DNA of 64,000 nucleotides from contig NZ_WLVL01000023.1 of NCBI RefSeq assembly GCF_009707125.1, positions 62,001 through 126,000 on the forward strand. Reading direction: 5' to 3'. A program made the translations under genes and the position numbers. This DNA is from Arsenicicoccus cauae (GTDB taxonomy: Bacteria; Actinomycetota; Actinomycetes; Actinomycetales; Dermatophilaceae). Positions within the stretch are counted from its first letter, which is position 1. The number at the start of each line of letters is the position of its first letter. The notes beneath the pieces were generated by a model. That model did no database searches and had not been told where the DNA came from. It saw nothing but the letters and a program-made list of their open reading frames with translations. Shown here one piece after another: positions 34,592-42,845 of this stretch.

Positions 34592-35542
34592 ATGCTCCTC
34601 GGACTGCTGCGCCGCGTCGGGACCTTCCTCGTGTCCCTGCTCGTCAGCAGCGTCCTCGTCTTCGGCTTCATGGTGCTGTTGCCGGGCGACCCCGCCAGGG
34701 TGGCTCTCGGCACCAACGCGACCGAGGAGGCCGTGACCGCGCTGCGGCACGAGCTCGGGCTCGACCGACCGCTGGTCGTGCAGTATGCCGAGTGGTTGCG
34801 CGGACTCGTGACCGGCGACCTCGGCCGGTCCTACGTCTCCCGCGCCGACATCGCCCCGCAGGTCGCCGACCGCCTCCAGGTGTCCATGCTCCTCGTGCTC
34901 GCCGCGATGGTGGTGGCGGTGGTGGTCGCCCTACCGCTCGGCACCCTCACGGCGCTGCACCACCGACGGCCGGCCGGTGTCGTGCTCGCCGCGCTGTCCC
35001 AGGTCGGGGTGGCCGTGCCGGCGTTCCTCGTCGGCGTGCTCCTCATCAGCCACGTCTCCGTGCAGCTGCGCTGGCTCCCGGCCAACGGGTGGACGCCGCC
35101 CGCGCGGGACCCCGTGATGTTCGTCCGGCAGCTGATCCTGCCCGCGCTGTCGCTCGGCATCGTGCAGGCGGCCGTGCTCGCCCGCTACGTGCGGTCCGCG
35201 ATCCTCGACGTGCTGCACGAGGACTACCTGCGGACCGCCCGGGCCAAGGGCCTGCGTCCCGGGCCGGCGCTCGTGCGGCACGGCCTGCGCAACGCGTCGG
35301 TGCCCGTCATGACCGTCCTCGGGCTGCAGCTGGCGACGACGCTCATCGGGGCGGTCGTCGTCGAGCGGGTGTTCGTCATACCGGGGCTGGGCTCGTTGCT
35401 GCTGGACAGCGTCGGCACCCGTGACCTCGTCGTCGTCCAGGACGTCGTCATGGTCCTGGTCGTGGCGGTGCTGCTGATCAACCTGCTCGTGGACCTGCTC
35501 TACCTCGTGCTCGACCCGCGCCTGCGGACGGGCACCCGATGA
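34592..35542 (+). CDS. Peptide-type ABC transporter permease, DppB-like
   Basis: The first channel subunit, 316 residues, with six hydrophobic helices. The N-terminus RRVGTFLVSLLVSSVLVFGF, then MVLLPGDPARVALG and LDRPLVVQYAEWLRGLVTGD are hallmark DppB/OppB blocks. The ATPase-coupling EAA loop is YLRTARAKGLRPGPALVRHG, followed by LRNASVPVMTVLGLQLATTL and ERVFVIPGLGSLLLDSV. It begins 25 bases after the receptor gene and overlaps the next gene by 4 bases. Confidence 0.94.
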   Translation: MLLGLLRRVGTFLVSLLVSSVLVFGFMVLLPGDPARVALGTNATEEAVTALRHELGLDRPLVVQYAEWLRGLVTGDLGRSYVSRADIAPQVADRLQVSMLLVLAAMVVAVVVALPLGTLTALHHRRPAGVVLAALSQVGVAVPAFLVGVLLISHVSVQLRWLPANGWTPPARDPVMFVRQLILPALSLGIVQAAVLARYVRSAILDVLHEDYLRTARAKGLRPGPALVRHGLRNASVPVMTVLGLQLATTLIGAVVVERVFVIPGLGSLLLDSVGTRDLVVVQDVVMVLVVAVLLINLLVDLLYLVLDPRLRTGTR

Positions 35543-36375
35543 GCGCCCGGGCCCGCGGCCGACGGGCAGACGCATCCCTCGTCGTCGGCGCCGTCCTGGT
35601 GGGGCTCGTCGTGCTCACCGCCCTGGTCAGCTTCGTCTGGACCCCGCACCCGCCGGGGCTCACCGACGGGTCCGTGGCCCTGCGCGGACCCATGCCCGGC
35701 TACCCGCTCGGCACCGACCGGCTGGGCCAGGACGAGCTGTCCCGCCTCATGGTGGGCGCCCGCACGACCCTGCTGGTCGGCATCGTCGCGGTCGGGCTGG
35801 CCGCCGTCGTCGGGGTGCCGCTCGGCGTCCTCGCCGGGATGCGCGGCGGGCTCGTCGGGCGCCTCGTGATGCGCGCCAACGACCTGCTGCTGGCGTTCCC
35901 CGCCCTGCTGCTGGCGATCATGCTCGCGGCCGTGCGGGGCGGCTCGACCACGGTGGCGATGGTCGCGATCGGCATCGCCTCCATCCCGACCTTCGCGAGG
36001 GTGACGCGGTCGGGCGTGCTGTCGATCATGCAGCGCGAGTATGTCCTCGCTGCCCGTTCCGCCGGCCGCACGCCCCGCGGGATCGCCTGGCACCACGTGC
36101 TGCCCGGCGTCGCCAACCTGGTGGTCGTGCAGTCCTCGGTGGCCTTCGGGATGGCGATCCTCGCCGAGGCGGGCCTGTCCTACCTCGGGGTCGGGACACC
36201 GCCGGACGTGCCGAGCTGGGGCCGCATGCTCTACGACAGCCAGGCCACCCTCTGGCAGACCCCGCGGCTCGCGTGGATCCCGGGCCTCGCGATCGCGGCG
36301 GCCGTCCTCGGCTTCAACCTCCTGGGCGATGGTTTGCGCGACCTGCTCGATCCGACGATGGAAGACCGACGATGA
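35539..36375 (+). CDS. Peptide-type ABC transporter permease, DppC-like
   Basis: The second channel subunit, 278 residues. DppC features are the early PGYPLGTDRLGQDELSRLMV block that precedes the conserved permease core, GARTTLLVGIVAVGLAAVVG, the EAA loop EYVLAARSAGRTPRGIAWHH and the ending GFNLLGDGLRDLLDPTMEDR. Start and stop both overlap neighbours through ATGA, so the operon is tightly coupled. Confidence 0.94.
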   Translation: MSARARGRRADASLVVGAVLVGLVVLTALVSFVWTPHPPGLTDGSVALRGPMPGYPLGTDRLGQDELSRLMVGARTTLLVGIVAVGLAAVVGVPLGVLAGMRGGLVGRLVMRANDLLLAFPALLLAIMLAAVRGGSTTVAMVAIGIASIPTFARVTRSGVLSIMQREYVLAARSAGRTPRGIAWHHVLPGVANLVVVQSSVAFGMAILAEAGLSYLGVGTPPDVPSWGRMLYDSQATLWQTPRLAWIPGLAIAAAVLGFNLLGDGLRDLLDPTMEDRR

Positions 36376-37376
36376 GCGGTCACGTGCTCGCGATCACGGG
36401 GCTGGCCATCGACGCGGGCGGCACCCGGCTGCTCGACGACGTGTCGCTCACGATCGCGCCGGGCGAGCGGGTCGGGCTGATCGGCGAGTCGGGCTCCGGC
36501 AAGTCGATCACCTCCCTGGCCATCATGGGGCTGCTGCCGAGGTCGCTGCACGCCAGCGGGTCGATCCGGCTGGCCGGGGTGCCGCACGACGTCGTCGGCG
36601 CCTCCGAGGAGGAGCTGTCGCGGGTGCGGGGCCGTGACGTCGCCATGGTCTTCCAGGAGCCCCTCACCGCGCTCAACCCCACGATGCGCGTCGGCGACCA
36701 GGTGGCCGAGGCCATGACCATCCACGGGACCCAGCCGTCCCGGTCGGCGGCCCGGGCCCGAGCCGTCGAGCTGCTCGACGCCGTGCGCCTGCCCGACCCC
36801 GCGAACCTCGCCCGGGCCTATCCGCACCAGCTGTCCGGCGGCCAGCGCCAGCGGGTCGTGCTCGCCATCGCCCTAGCCAACGACCCGGCGCTGCTCATCT
36901 GCGACGAGCCCACGACCGCGCTCGACGTGACGGTGCAGGCACAGGTGCTCGACCTGGTCGTGCGGGGCGTCGAGTCCCGGGACGCCGCCCTGCTCTTCAT
37001 CACCCACGACCTCGCCGTCGTGGCGACCGTGTGCGAGTCCGTCGCCGTGATGTACGCCGGGCGCATCGTCGAGGCCGGCCCCGTCGAGGAGGTGTTCCGG
37101 CGCCCTCGCCACCGCTACACCCAGGGACTGCTCGCGGCCTGCGACCTCGCGGTCGACCCTGCGACCGGGCGCCTTCGCACCATCGCGGGCTCCGTGCCGC
37201 CCGCGGGGGAGCTCCCGGACGGCTGCGTGTTCCGCACGCGCTGCTGGAAGGCCACGGACGAGTGCCGCACGACGCCGCCCTGGACCGTGGAGGGCGGCGG
37301 GCCGAGCGACCCCGAGGGCCTGGCGGCGCGCGGTTTCGCCTGCCACCACCCCGCGCGGTCGGAGACGGTCGTATGA
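36372..37376 (+). CDS. Peptide-type ABC transporter ATP-binding protein, DppD-like
   Basis: One of two motor subunits, 334 residues. It has Walker A GESGSGKS, Q-loop MVFQEPLTALNPTMRVGDQV, signature LSGGQRQRV, Walker B LLICDEPTTALD and switch HDLAVVATVCESVAVMYAGR. The C-terminal oligopeptide-transporter extension (PPAGELPDGCVFRTRCWKAT, then DECRTTPPW) has the cysteines typical of DppD/DppF proteins, which in some members bind a [4Fe-4S] cluster. Confidence 0.95.
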   Translation: MSGHVLAITGLAIDAGGTRLLDDVSLTIAPGERVGLIGESGSGKSITSLAIMGLLPRSLHASGSIRLAGVPHDVVGASEEELSRVRGRDVAMVFQEPLTALNPTMRVGDQVAEAMTIHGTQPSRSAARARAVELLDAVRLPDPANLARAYPHQLSGGQRQRVVLAIALANDPALLICDEPTTALDVTVQAQVLDLVVRGVESRDAALLFITHDLAVVATVCESVAVMYAGRIVEAGPVEEVFRRPRHRYTQGLLAACDLAVDPATGRLRTIAGSVPPAGELPDGCVFRTRCWKATDECRTTPPWTVEGGGPSDPEGLAARGFACHHPARSETVV

Positions 37377-38215
37377 CGCCCCCGGCCATCGCGGTGCGCG
37401 AGCTCACGCGGGACTACCCCCGCCCGCGTCGCCGCCTGCTCGAGCCCGCCCCGGTCGTCCGGGCGCTGCGCGGGGTGAGCCTCGAGGTCGCGCCGGGGGA
37501 GAAGCTCGGCATCGTGGGGGAGTCCGGCTCCGGCAAGTCCACCCTGCTGCGCATCGTCGCCGGGCTCGACCGCGCGACCGGCGGCACCGTGGCCGTCGAC
37601 GGCCGCGACGTCACCCGTGCCTCCGACCGTGAGCTGGCCTGGCTGCGCCACCGCCTGCAGGTCGTCTTCCAGGACCCGATGAGCTCGCTGGACCCGCGCC
37701 ACCGGGTCGGCACCATCGTCGCCGAGCCGCTGCATGCCCTCGGGCTCGGGCGCACCCTCGACGTCGACGCGCGGGTCGCCGAGCTGCTGTCGTCCGTGGG
37801 CCTGACGCCCGACGCCGCGCGGCGCTACCCCCACCAGTTCTCCGGGGGGCAGCGGCAGCGCATCGCGATCGCGCGGGCGCTGGCGCCGTCGCCCGGCATA
37901 CTCCTCGCCGACGAGCCCGTCTCGGCCCTGGACGTGTCCGTGCGGGCGCAGGTGCTGGGCGTCATCGACGATCTGGTCCGCGAGCTGGCGCTGACCCTGG
38001 TCTTCGTCTCGCACGACCTGACCGTGGTGCGGCACGTGTGCGACCGCGTCGCCGTGATGCACGAGGGGCAGCTGGTCGAGAGCGGGCCGACGGCGCAGGT
38101 CTACGACGACCCGCAGCACGCCTACACCCGGCGCCTCGTCGCGGCGGTCCCGTCGGTGCGGCGCGCGCTCGCCGGCGTGACGGCCGCGGACCTCGCCGCC
38201 GGCAGGCCGGATTAG
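37373..38215 (+). CDS. Peptide-type ABC transporter ATP-binding protein, DppF-like
   Basis: The second motor subunit, 280 residues, with Walker A GESGSGKST, Q-loop VVFQDPMSSLDPRHRVGTIV, signature FSGGQRQRI, Walker B ILLADEPVSALDVSVRAQVL and switch SHDLTVVRHVCDRVAVMHEG. Unlike its partner it ends soon after AYTRRLVAAVPSV, so the Cys-containing extension is missing and this half is short for DppF. It is the last gene of the operon; a short GC-rich hairpin (CCACC / GGTGG, near 38218-38235) may terminate transcription. Confidence 0.94.
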   Translation: MTPPAIAVRELTRDYPRPRRRLLEPAPVVRALRGVSLEVAPGEKLGIVGESGSGKSTLLRIVAGLDRATGGTVAVDGRDVTRASDRELAWLRHRLQVVFQDPMSSLDPRHRVGTIVAEPLHALGLGRTLDVDARVAELLSSVGLTPDAARRYPHQFSGGQRQRIAIARALAPSPGILLADEPVSALDVSVRAQVLGVIDDLVRELALTLVFVSHDLTVVRHVCDRVAVMHEGQLVESGPTAQVYDDPQHAYTRRLVAAVPSVRRALAGVTAADLAAGRPD

Positions 38216-38328
38216 GTCCACCCCGGGGGAGGTGGCGCCGGGGCCGGTGGGCACGATGGGGGTGTCGCACGACGACGCGCCACACCACCTCGGCCGCCCC
38301 ACCCGGCGGCCGCCTCCCAGGAGCCGGC

Positions 38329-38559
38329 ATGCACGACATCGACCGTTCCCTGATGCCCCACCCCCTCGTCCGCGCGCTCGGCGGAGGCGCTGCTCGCCGA
38401 TCGGGAGGCCGACGAGGAGGGGGCGTGTTCCCTCCCGGCCTGATCGACGCCCAGGCGGCCATGCTGCGGCCTACCAGGACGAAGACCTGTCCGCACGACT
38501 CCTCGGCGACGCCGGCGCCCTGGCCGCCCTGGTGCAGGAGCACCTGCACTGCGGTTGAT
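38329..38559 (+). pseudogene. Possible small decayed gene
   Basis: A start-like ATG (MHDIDRSLMPHPLVRA) is followed by text that makes protein sense only after frame changes: SAEALLADREADEEGA near 38378-38430, then AAAYQDEDLSARLLGDAGAL with AALVQEHLHCG ending at 38559. The acidic helical pieces could come from one small protein broken by two indels. No family is recognised and the call is weak. Nothing else is seen between 38216 and 38628. Confidence 0.25.
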
Positions 38560-38628
38560 CGATCAGGCCCGAGGGGAATGCGGCGGATCTCCAGCGGATC
38601 CCCAGGCGTCCGGCCTAGGGTCGAGGGC

Positions 38629-39105
38629 GTGAGGACCACCGACGGCACCCACGACGCGGGCACGACGGCCCGCCCCACGACCGAGCTCGGCACGACGGGG
38701 GACGGTCGCGCAGGATCACGGCTCGACACCACCCTCACGGCCACCTCGGCGCTCCAGAGCTTCCGCGACGAGCTGGCCGACCTGTGGGAGGACCTCGAGC
38801 CGCTCGTGCGCCCCGCGGACGACGTAGCGATGCTCGACCTGTCGCACCGGCTGGAGCGGCACGTGGTGCTCATGCCCGGCTCCGCCGACCGGTTGCGTGA
38901 GCTGGCCAACGACCTCATGGCCCTGATGGCCGGGTGGCAGCACCTCGGCGACGAGGAGCGCATCGTCCTCGCGACCGCCATGGCCTACCTGGCCGAGGCG
39001 GACGACGCCGTGCCGGATCACCTGCCGGGTGGGCTCGACGACGATGACCGCGTGGTGGGCGCCGCGGTGCGCGCGGTGCTGCGACCGCGTCGCCGGGTCG
39101 CCTGA
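38629..39105 (+). CDS. Small DUF1232 (YkvA)-like protein
   Basis: A 158-residue protein starting at a GTG. After a variable Thr-rich N-terminus come helical segments (LQSFRDELADLWEDLEPLVR; LERHVVLMPGSADRLREL) and then AMAYLAEADDAVPDHLPGGL followed by DDDDRVVGAAVRAVL. That last block matches the DUF1232 pattern (AYLxxPxDxIPDxxPxxGxLDDxxV), except that the normally hydrophobic membrane turn is polar here. The function of the family is unknown. The start is weakly supported (GAGGGC just before the GTG). Confidence 0.55.
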   Translation: MRTTDGTHDAGTTARPTTELGTTGDGRAGSRLDTTLTATSALQSFRDELADLWEDLEPLVRPADDVAMLDLSHRLERHVVLMPGSADRLRELANDLMALMAGWQHLGDEERIVLATAMAYLAEADDAVPDHLPGGLDDDDRVVGAAVRAVLRPRRRVA

Positions 39106-39292
39106 GGGCGGTCGGTCTTCGTTCAACCACCTCTGGCGATTGCCCCTACTGTCCGGTATTGTCCGCCGTGGTGGGGGGTCGTCCGGGTGAACGGATGACG
39201 ACGAGGCCATGGGTGCGCACGCTCGGTGAATGACGGGGACGATGATGTGTCCCGACGCCAGCCCCGCGTCGCGCCTCTTTCGAGAGGAAGTC

Positions 39293-40149
39293 ATGATCGA
39301 GCAGCCGTGGTGGGCCGAGGGCCCCGCAGACCCCTGGCTCGCTTCGACGGCCCCGTCGTCGACCCGATGGCCCCGCTGCACCGCAGTGCGGTGTATGCCG
39401 AGGCCGAGGTCGATCCTGAGCAGGGCAGCACGGTCCGGTCCGTCGTCGTGGGCGGTGTGGTGCTGCTGACCGCCGTCGTCCTGACCGCGGCGGTCGCCGG
39501 CCTCGCGTCCCGACCCGGCGTCGACCTGCGCGGTCTCGTGCCTGCCGCGGGACCGGCACCCGCCGCCCACCTCCAGGTGCGCGGCGCCACGCGGACGCCA
39601 CGCACGACCTCCGCACCCGGCACGGTGGCGGCTCGCTCCGCCGCCGGTTCCGCCACCCCCCGCGTCGCGCGGACGGCCGACACGATGGCGCCGTCCGCCT
39701 CGGCCGGGGTGCGGGTCACCGCACGCACGACCCCGACGGGGGACCAGACCCGGCCGGCGCCGGCCACAGCCTTGTCGGCCGCAGCCTCGTCGGCCGCGCC
39801 GCCCCGCGTCGCCGCACCGCCGGTCCTGAGGGCCCCGCTCGCCGGTCCCCCGAGGGGTGTCGTCGGCCTGCGTCTCCCACGGACCACGACCGGCCCCGGT
39901 GCGACGACGTCCTCGGGGCGAGGGCGCGGCGCGACATACGGGCCCCAGGGCCGAGCCGAGGGGCACGAGGTCCGATCGACCCCGCCACGGCGCTCCCGCG
40001 CAGGCGCCGGACCAGGCCCCCGCGCCGAGGACGCCCCGCCCGGGGTGCGACGGGCCAGACCTGCGGCGCGCCCGACTGCACCGGGCCGGGGGGCCCAGCA
40101 CGAGCCGGGGCGCCGCGCGCGCCAGGGGACCGGGCCGCGAGCGCACTAG
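39293..40149 (+). pseudogene. Single-membrane-helix Ala/Pro/Thr-rich protein with a frameshift near the start
   Basis: A good ribosome site (AGAGGAAG) precedes the ATG at 39293, which reads MIEQPWWAEGPADP, but this frame then becomes senseless and ends at 39469. The likely continuation sits one frame away: LARFDGPVVDPMAPLHRSAV, YAEAEVDPEQG and a membrane helix (RSVVVGGVVLLTAVVLTAAV). Beyond it runs a low-complexity Ala/Pro/Thr/Arg-rich tail of about 200 residues to 40149, of doubtful coding value towards its end. A one-base change near 39325-39345 would join the parts. If the frame break is real, translation might begin at the ATG at 39367. No family is recognised. Confidence 0.4.
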
Positions 40150-40180
40150 CCTGAGAGGTACCGTCTCCCGAGAGGACCTC

Positions 40181-40972
40181 ATGGCCGCGCCCGACCACCA
40201 GCCCGTCGCTCGCCCCGACATCGACATCGACGCCGACATCGACGTCGACATCGATGCTGATGCCGATGCTGATGATGCCGACGCCCGCGGTATCGCCCAC
40301 GACGCCGAGACCGACGTGCCATGGGCCATGCAGGTGGTCGTGCGCCACGACAAGGCGGCGCTCCCGGACGAGGACCTCGTGGCGGCCACCACCGCCCGCG
40401 CCGTCGTCACGCTTCTGGCCGATTCCCGGGCCGAGCGCGGTGAGTGGTCCGCGCCCGTCCGGCGCTGGCGGGACGGCCGCATCCGCAAGCTCGTGCGTCG
40501 CGCCCGCGGGGTGCGGTGGGAGCGCGCGCAGGTGGTGCCGGGCGTGACGGTGACGGACGGTGCGGCGGCGGTGCGGGCCTACGTCCCCATGCCGACCCGG
40601 CCCCTGCCGCCGGAGCTGGACGCCCTGCAGGTGAGCGGGACGACCTTTCCCCCCACGACGCCCGCCCAGCGGGACGCCCGTCCAGCGGCCGTCGTGACGG
40701 TGGCCCTGTCGCCGCTCGCCGAGATGACCAGCGGCAAGGCGGCCGCCCAGTGCGGCCACGGCGCCCAGCTCGCCTGGGAGACGATGCGGACACAGGGCGA
40801 CCCGTCGCTGCCGGCCTGGGCCGAGGACGGCTACCGCGTGCAGGTCGCCAGGCCCGACGAGGCCGGCTGGCGAGCGTGCGCCGACGCCCCCGTGACCGTG
40901 GTCGACGCGGGCTTCACCGAGCTCGACGGTCCCACCGAGACGGTGCGGGCCTGGTGGTCAGCGGCCCGCTGA
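40181..40972 (+). CDS. PTH2-domain (peptidyl-tRNA hydrolase 2 fold) protein
   Basis: A 263-residue cytoplasmic protein. The C-terminal half has the PTH2 core: MTSGKAAAQCGHGAQLAWET, with the Lys-x-x-x-Gln-x-x-His pattern, then VDAGFTELDGPTETVRAWW. In archaea and eukaryotes PTH2 recycles peptidyl-tRNA; actinobacterial members are longer and their role is unproven, since bacterial Pth normally does this job. The middle segment (RRWRDGRIRKLVRRARGVRW) is strongly basic. The N-terminus contains an Asp-rich repeat of about 23 residues. The ATG at 40181 follows GAGAGGA. The last 15 bases overlap the convergent acyl-CoA ligase gene. Confidence 0.75.
   Translation: MAAPDHQPVARPDIDIDADIDVDIDADADADDADARGIAHDAETDVPWAMQVVVRHDKAALPDEDLVAATTARAVVTLLADSRAERGEWSAPVRRWRDGRIRKLVRRARGVRWERAQVVPGVTVTDGAAAVRAYVPMPTRPLPPELDALQVSGTTFPPTTPAQRDARPAAVVTVALSPLAEMTSGKAAAQCGHGAQLAWETMRTQGDPSLPAWAEDGYRVQVARPDEAGWRACADAPVTVVDAGFTELDGPTETVRAWWSAAR
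40217..40285 (+). repeat. Asp-rich GAY-WTC/GCY dipeptide-coding repeat
   Basis: About eleven 6-bp units alternate GAC/GAT with ATC, GTC, GCC or GCT and encode D-I, D-V and D-A steps, giving an acidic, calcium-site-like stretch. Synonymous drift (GAT/GCT in the second half) shows the array is not brand new. Confidence 0.8.
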
Positions 40973-42790
40973 CCGCGCACGCCGGATCTCGTCATACATC
41001 CGGTCGATCTGCTCGGCGAACCTCTCCTCGACGGCACGCCGACGGACCTTGAGGGTCGGGGTCAGCAGCCCGGCGTCCATGGTCAGCGGCTCGGCCAGCA
41101 GCTCCACGCCGCGGACCTGCTCCTGGTGGGGCAGGTCCGCGTTGAGGGCCTGGACGTGACGACGCACGTCCGCGAGGACGTCGTCCCCGGCGTCGGGACC
41201 GGGCTGGACCAGCGCCACGAGGCAGACGCGTCGGTCGCCGATCACGACGGCGTGCTCGACGCCCGGGTGCTCGGCGATGCGGGACTCGATCGGGGCGGGG
41301 GCGATGTTCTTGCCCTGCTGCGTGACGATGAGGTCCTTGAGCCGGTCGGTGATCCGGACGAAGCCGTCGTCGTCGATCTCGCCGACGTCACCGGTGTGCA
41401 GCCACCCGTCCTCGATGACCTCGCGCGTGGCCTCCTCGTCGCGCCAGTAGCCCGCCATCAGGTTGGGCCCGCGATAGAGCAGCTCGCCCTCCTCGCCGCG
41501 CCGCAGCTCACCGCCCAGGATGACCCGTCCCACGGTGCCGAAGCGGACGGCGCCAGGACAGTTGAAGGTCATGAGCGGGCCGGTCTCGGTCATGCCGTAG
41601 CCCTCGCACACGAGCACCCCCGCGGCCCAGAAGAATTCCGCGACCTCCGGTCGGAGCGGGGCGCCGCCGACGGCGAGGACGGACTTCCGGCCGCCGATGG
41701 CGTCGCGCACGTTGTGCAGGACGAGCCGGTCCGCGAGCCGCAGCCGGGCCTGTAGGTGCGTCGGGATCGGCCGGCCCGCGAGGCGCAGCTCGCCCACGCG
41801 GCGGCCCACGCCGAAGGCCCAGTCGAAGACGCGGCGGCGCACGGGGCTCTTGTCGGCCATGGCGTGCGCGACGGAGTAGACCGTCTCGTAGAGCTTGGGC
41901 ACCGCCACCAGCGCGGACGGCCGCGCCTCCCGCAGCTGGTCGGCGACGGTCTTGGGGTCGCGGACGTAGGTGTTGAGGGCGCCGTGGGACAGGACGGCAT
42001 AGGTCCAGGCGCGCTCGAGGGCGTGCGAGAGCGGCAGGAACGCGAGGCTGGAGTCGTGGGGGCCGATGTCGAAGAAGGCGTCCACCGCGTGCAGCTGGTG
42101 CAGCATCGTCGCGTGCGACAGCGCGACCCCCTTGGGGCGGCCGGTGGTGCCCGACGTGTAGATGATGGTCGCGATGTCGTCGCCGTGCCCGGCCTGCGTG
42201 CGGCGGGCCACCTCGGCCGACAGGTCGTGGTCGTGCTCGCGGTCCTGCGCCGCGATGACCCGTGACCAGGGCTCCGCTCCGGGGGCGTCGTCGAAGGCGA
42301 CGACCAGGCGCAGCCCGGAGCCCGTCGTGTCCCCGAGCCGGCCCAGCAGCTCGGCGTCACCCACGAAGGCCGCCGTCGCCCCGCTGTGCTCGAGGACGTA
42401 GGCGACCTGGTCGGGGGTGGAGGTCGGGTAGACCGGCACGGGGACGGCGCCGGCGGCCAGGGCCCCGAGGTCGACAAGGGACCACTCCGGGCAGTTGGGG
42501 GCGAGGATCGCGACCCGGTCGCCGGGCTCCACGCCGCACGCCACCAGGGCCCTGGCGACGGCCTCGACGCGGCGACCCACCTCGGCATACGACAGCGTGA
42601 CCGCGCCGTCGCCCAGGACTCGCATCGCGGGCCGGTCGGCGTGCTCGCGCACGACCCGGGCGTAGACCCGGGCCAGGTGGTCCTCCGAGAACCGGGGCGG
42701 AGGGACGACGGCGGCACCGGCTCCCGCGGGGTCGCTTGCAGGCACGGGCATCGGGGCTCCAGCTCCGTCGAGGGTGGTCGGGTTCACCAT
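40958..42790 (-). CDS. Long-chain fatty-acid--CoA ligase (AMP-dependent synthetase)
   Basis: A 610-residue enzyme that activates fatty acids as acyl-AMP and then acyl-CoA. The signature P-loop TIIYTSGTTGRPKGVALSH is complete, as are VCEGYGMTETGPLMTFN (A5), GWLHTGDVGEIDDDGFVRIT (A7-A8) and the A10 catalytic lysine in LKDLIVTQQGKNIAPAPIES, the layout of FACL/FadD15-type ligases. The ATG at 42790 is preferred to one 12 bases upstream on length, although no clear ribosome site is visible. It is the third gene of a minus-strand group with a degenerate paralog and an alpha/beta hydrolase. Its 3' end overlaps the convergent PTH2 gene by 15 bases. Confidence 0.93.
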   Translation of the reverse strand: MVNPTTLDGAGAPMPVPASDPAGAGAAVVPPPRFSEDHLARVYARVVREHADRPAMRVLGDGAVTLSYAEVGRRVEAVARALVACGVEPGDRVAILAPNCPEWSLVDLGALAAGAVPVPVYPTSTPDQVAYVLEHSGATAAFVGDAELLGRLGDTTGSGLRLVVAFDDAPGAEPWSRVIAAQDREHDHDLSAEVARRTQAGHGDDIATIIYTSGTTGRPKGVALSHATMLHQLHAVDAFFDIGPHDSSLAFLPLSHALERAWTYAVLSHGALNTYVRDPKTVADQLREARPSALVAVPKLYETVYSVAHAMADKSPVRRRVFDWAFGVGRRVGELRLAGRPIPTHLQARLRLADRLVLHNVRDAIGGRKSVLAVGGAPLRPEVAEFFWAAGVLVCEGYGMTETGPLMTFNCPGAVRFGTVGRVILGGELRRGEEGELLYRGPNLMAGYWRDEEATREVIEDGWLHTGDVGEIDDDGFVRITDRLKDLIVTQQGKNIAPAPIESRIAEHPGVEHAVVIGDRRVCLVALVQPGPDAGDDVLADVRRHVQALNADLPHQEQVRGVELLAEPLTMDAGLLTPTLKVRRRAVEERFAEQIDRMYDEIRRARSAGR

Positions 42791-42845
42791 AACCCACGCC
42801 ACCCGCCGTGGACCCGGCCGGCGGCGCTGGTGAGCGTCGCGAGGG

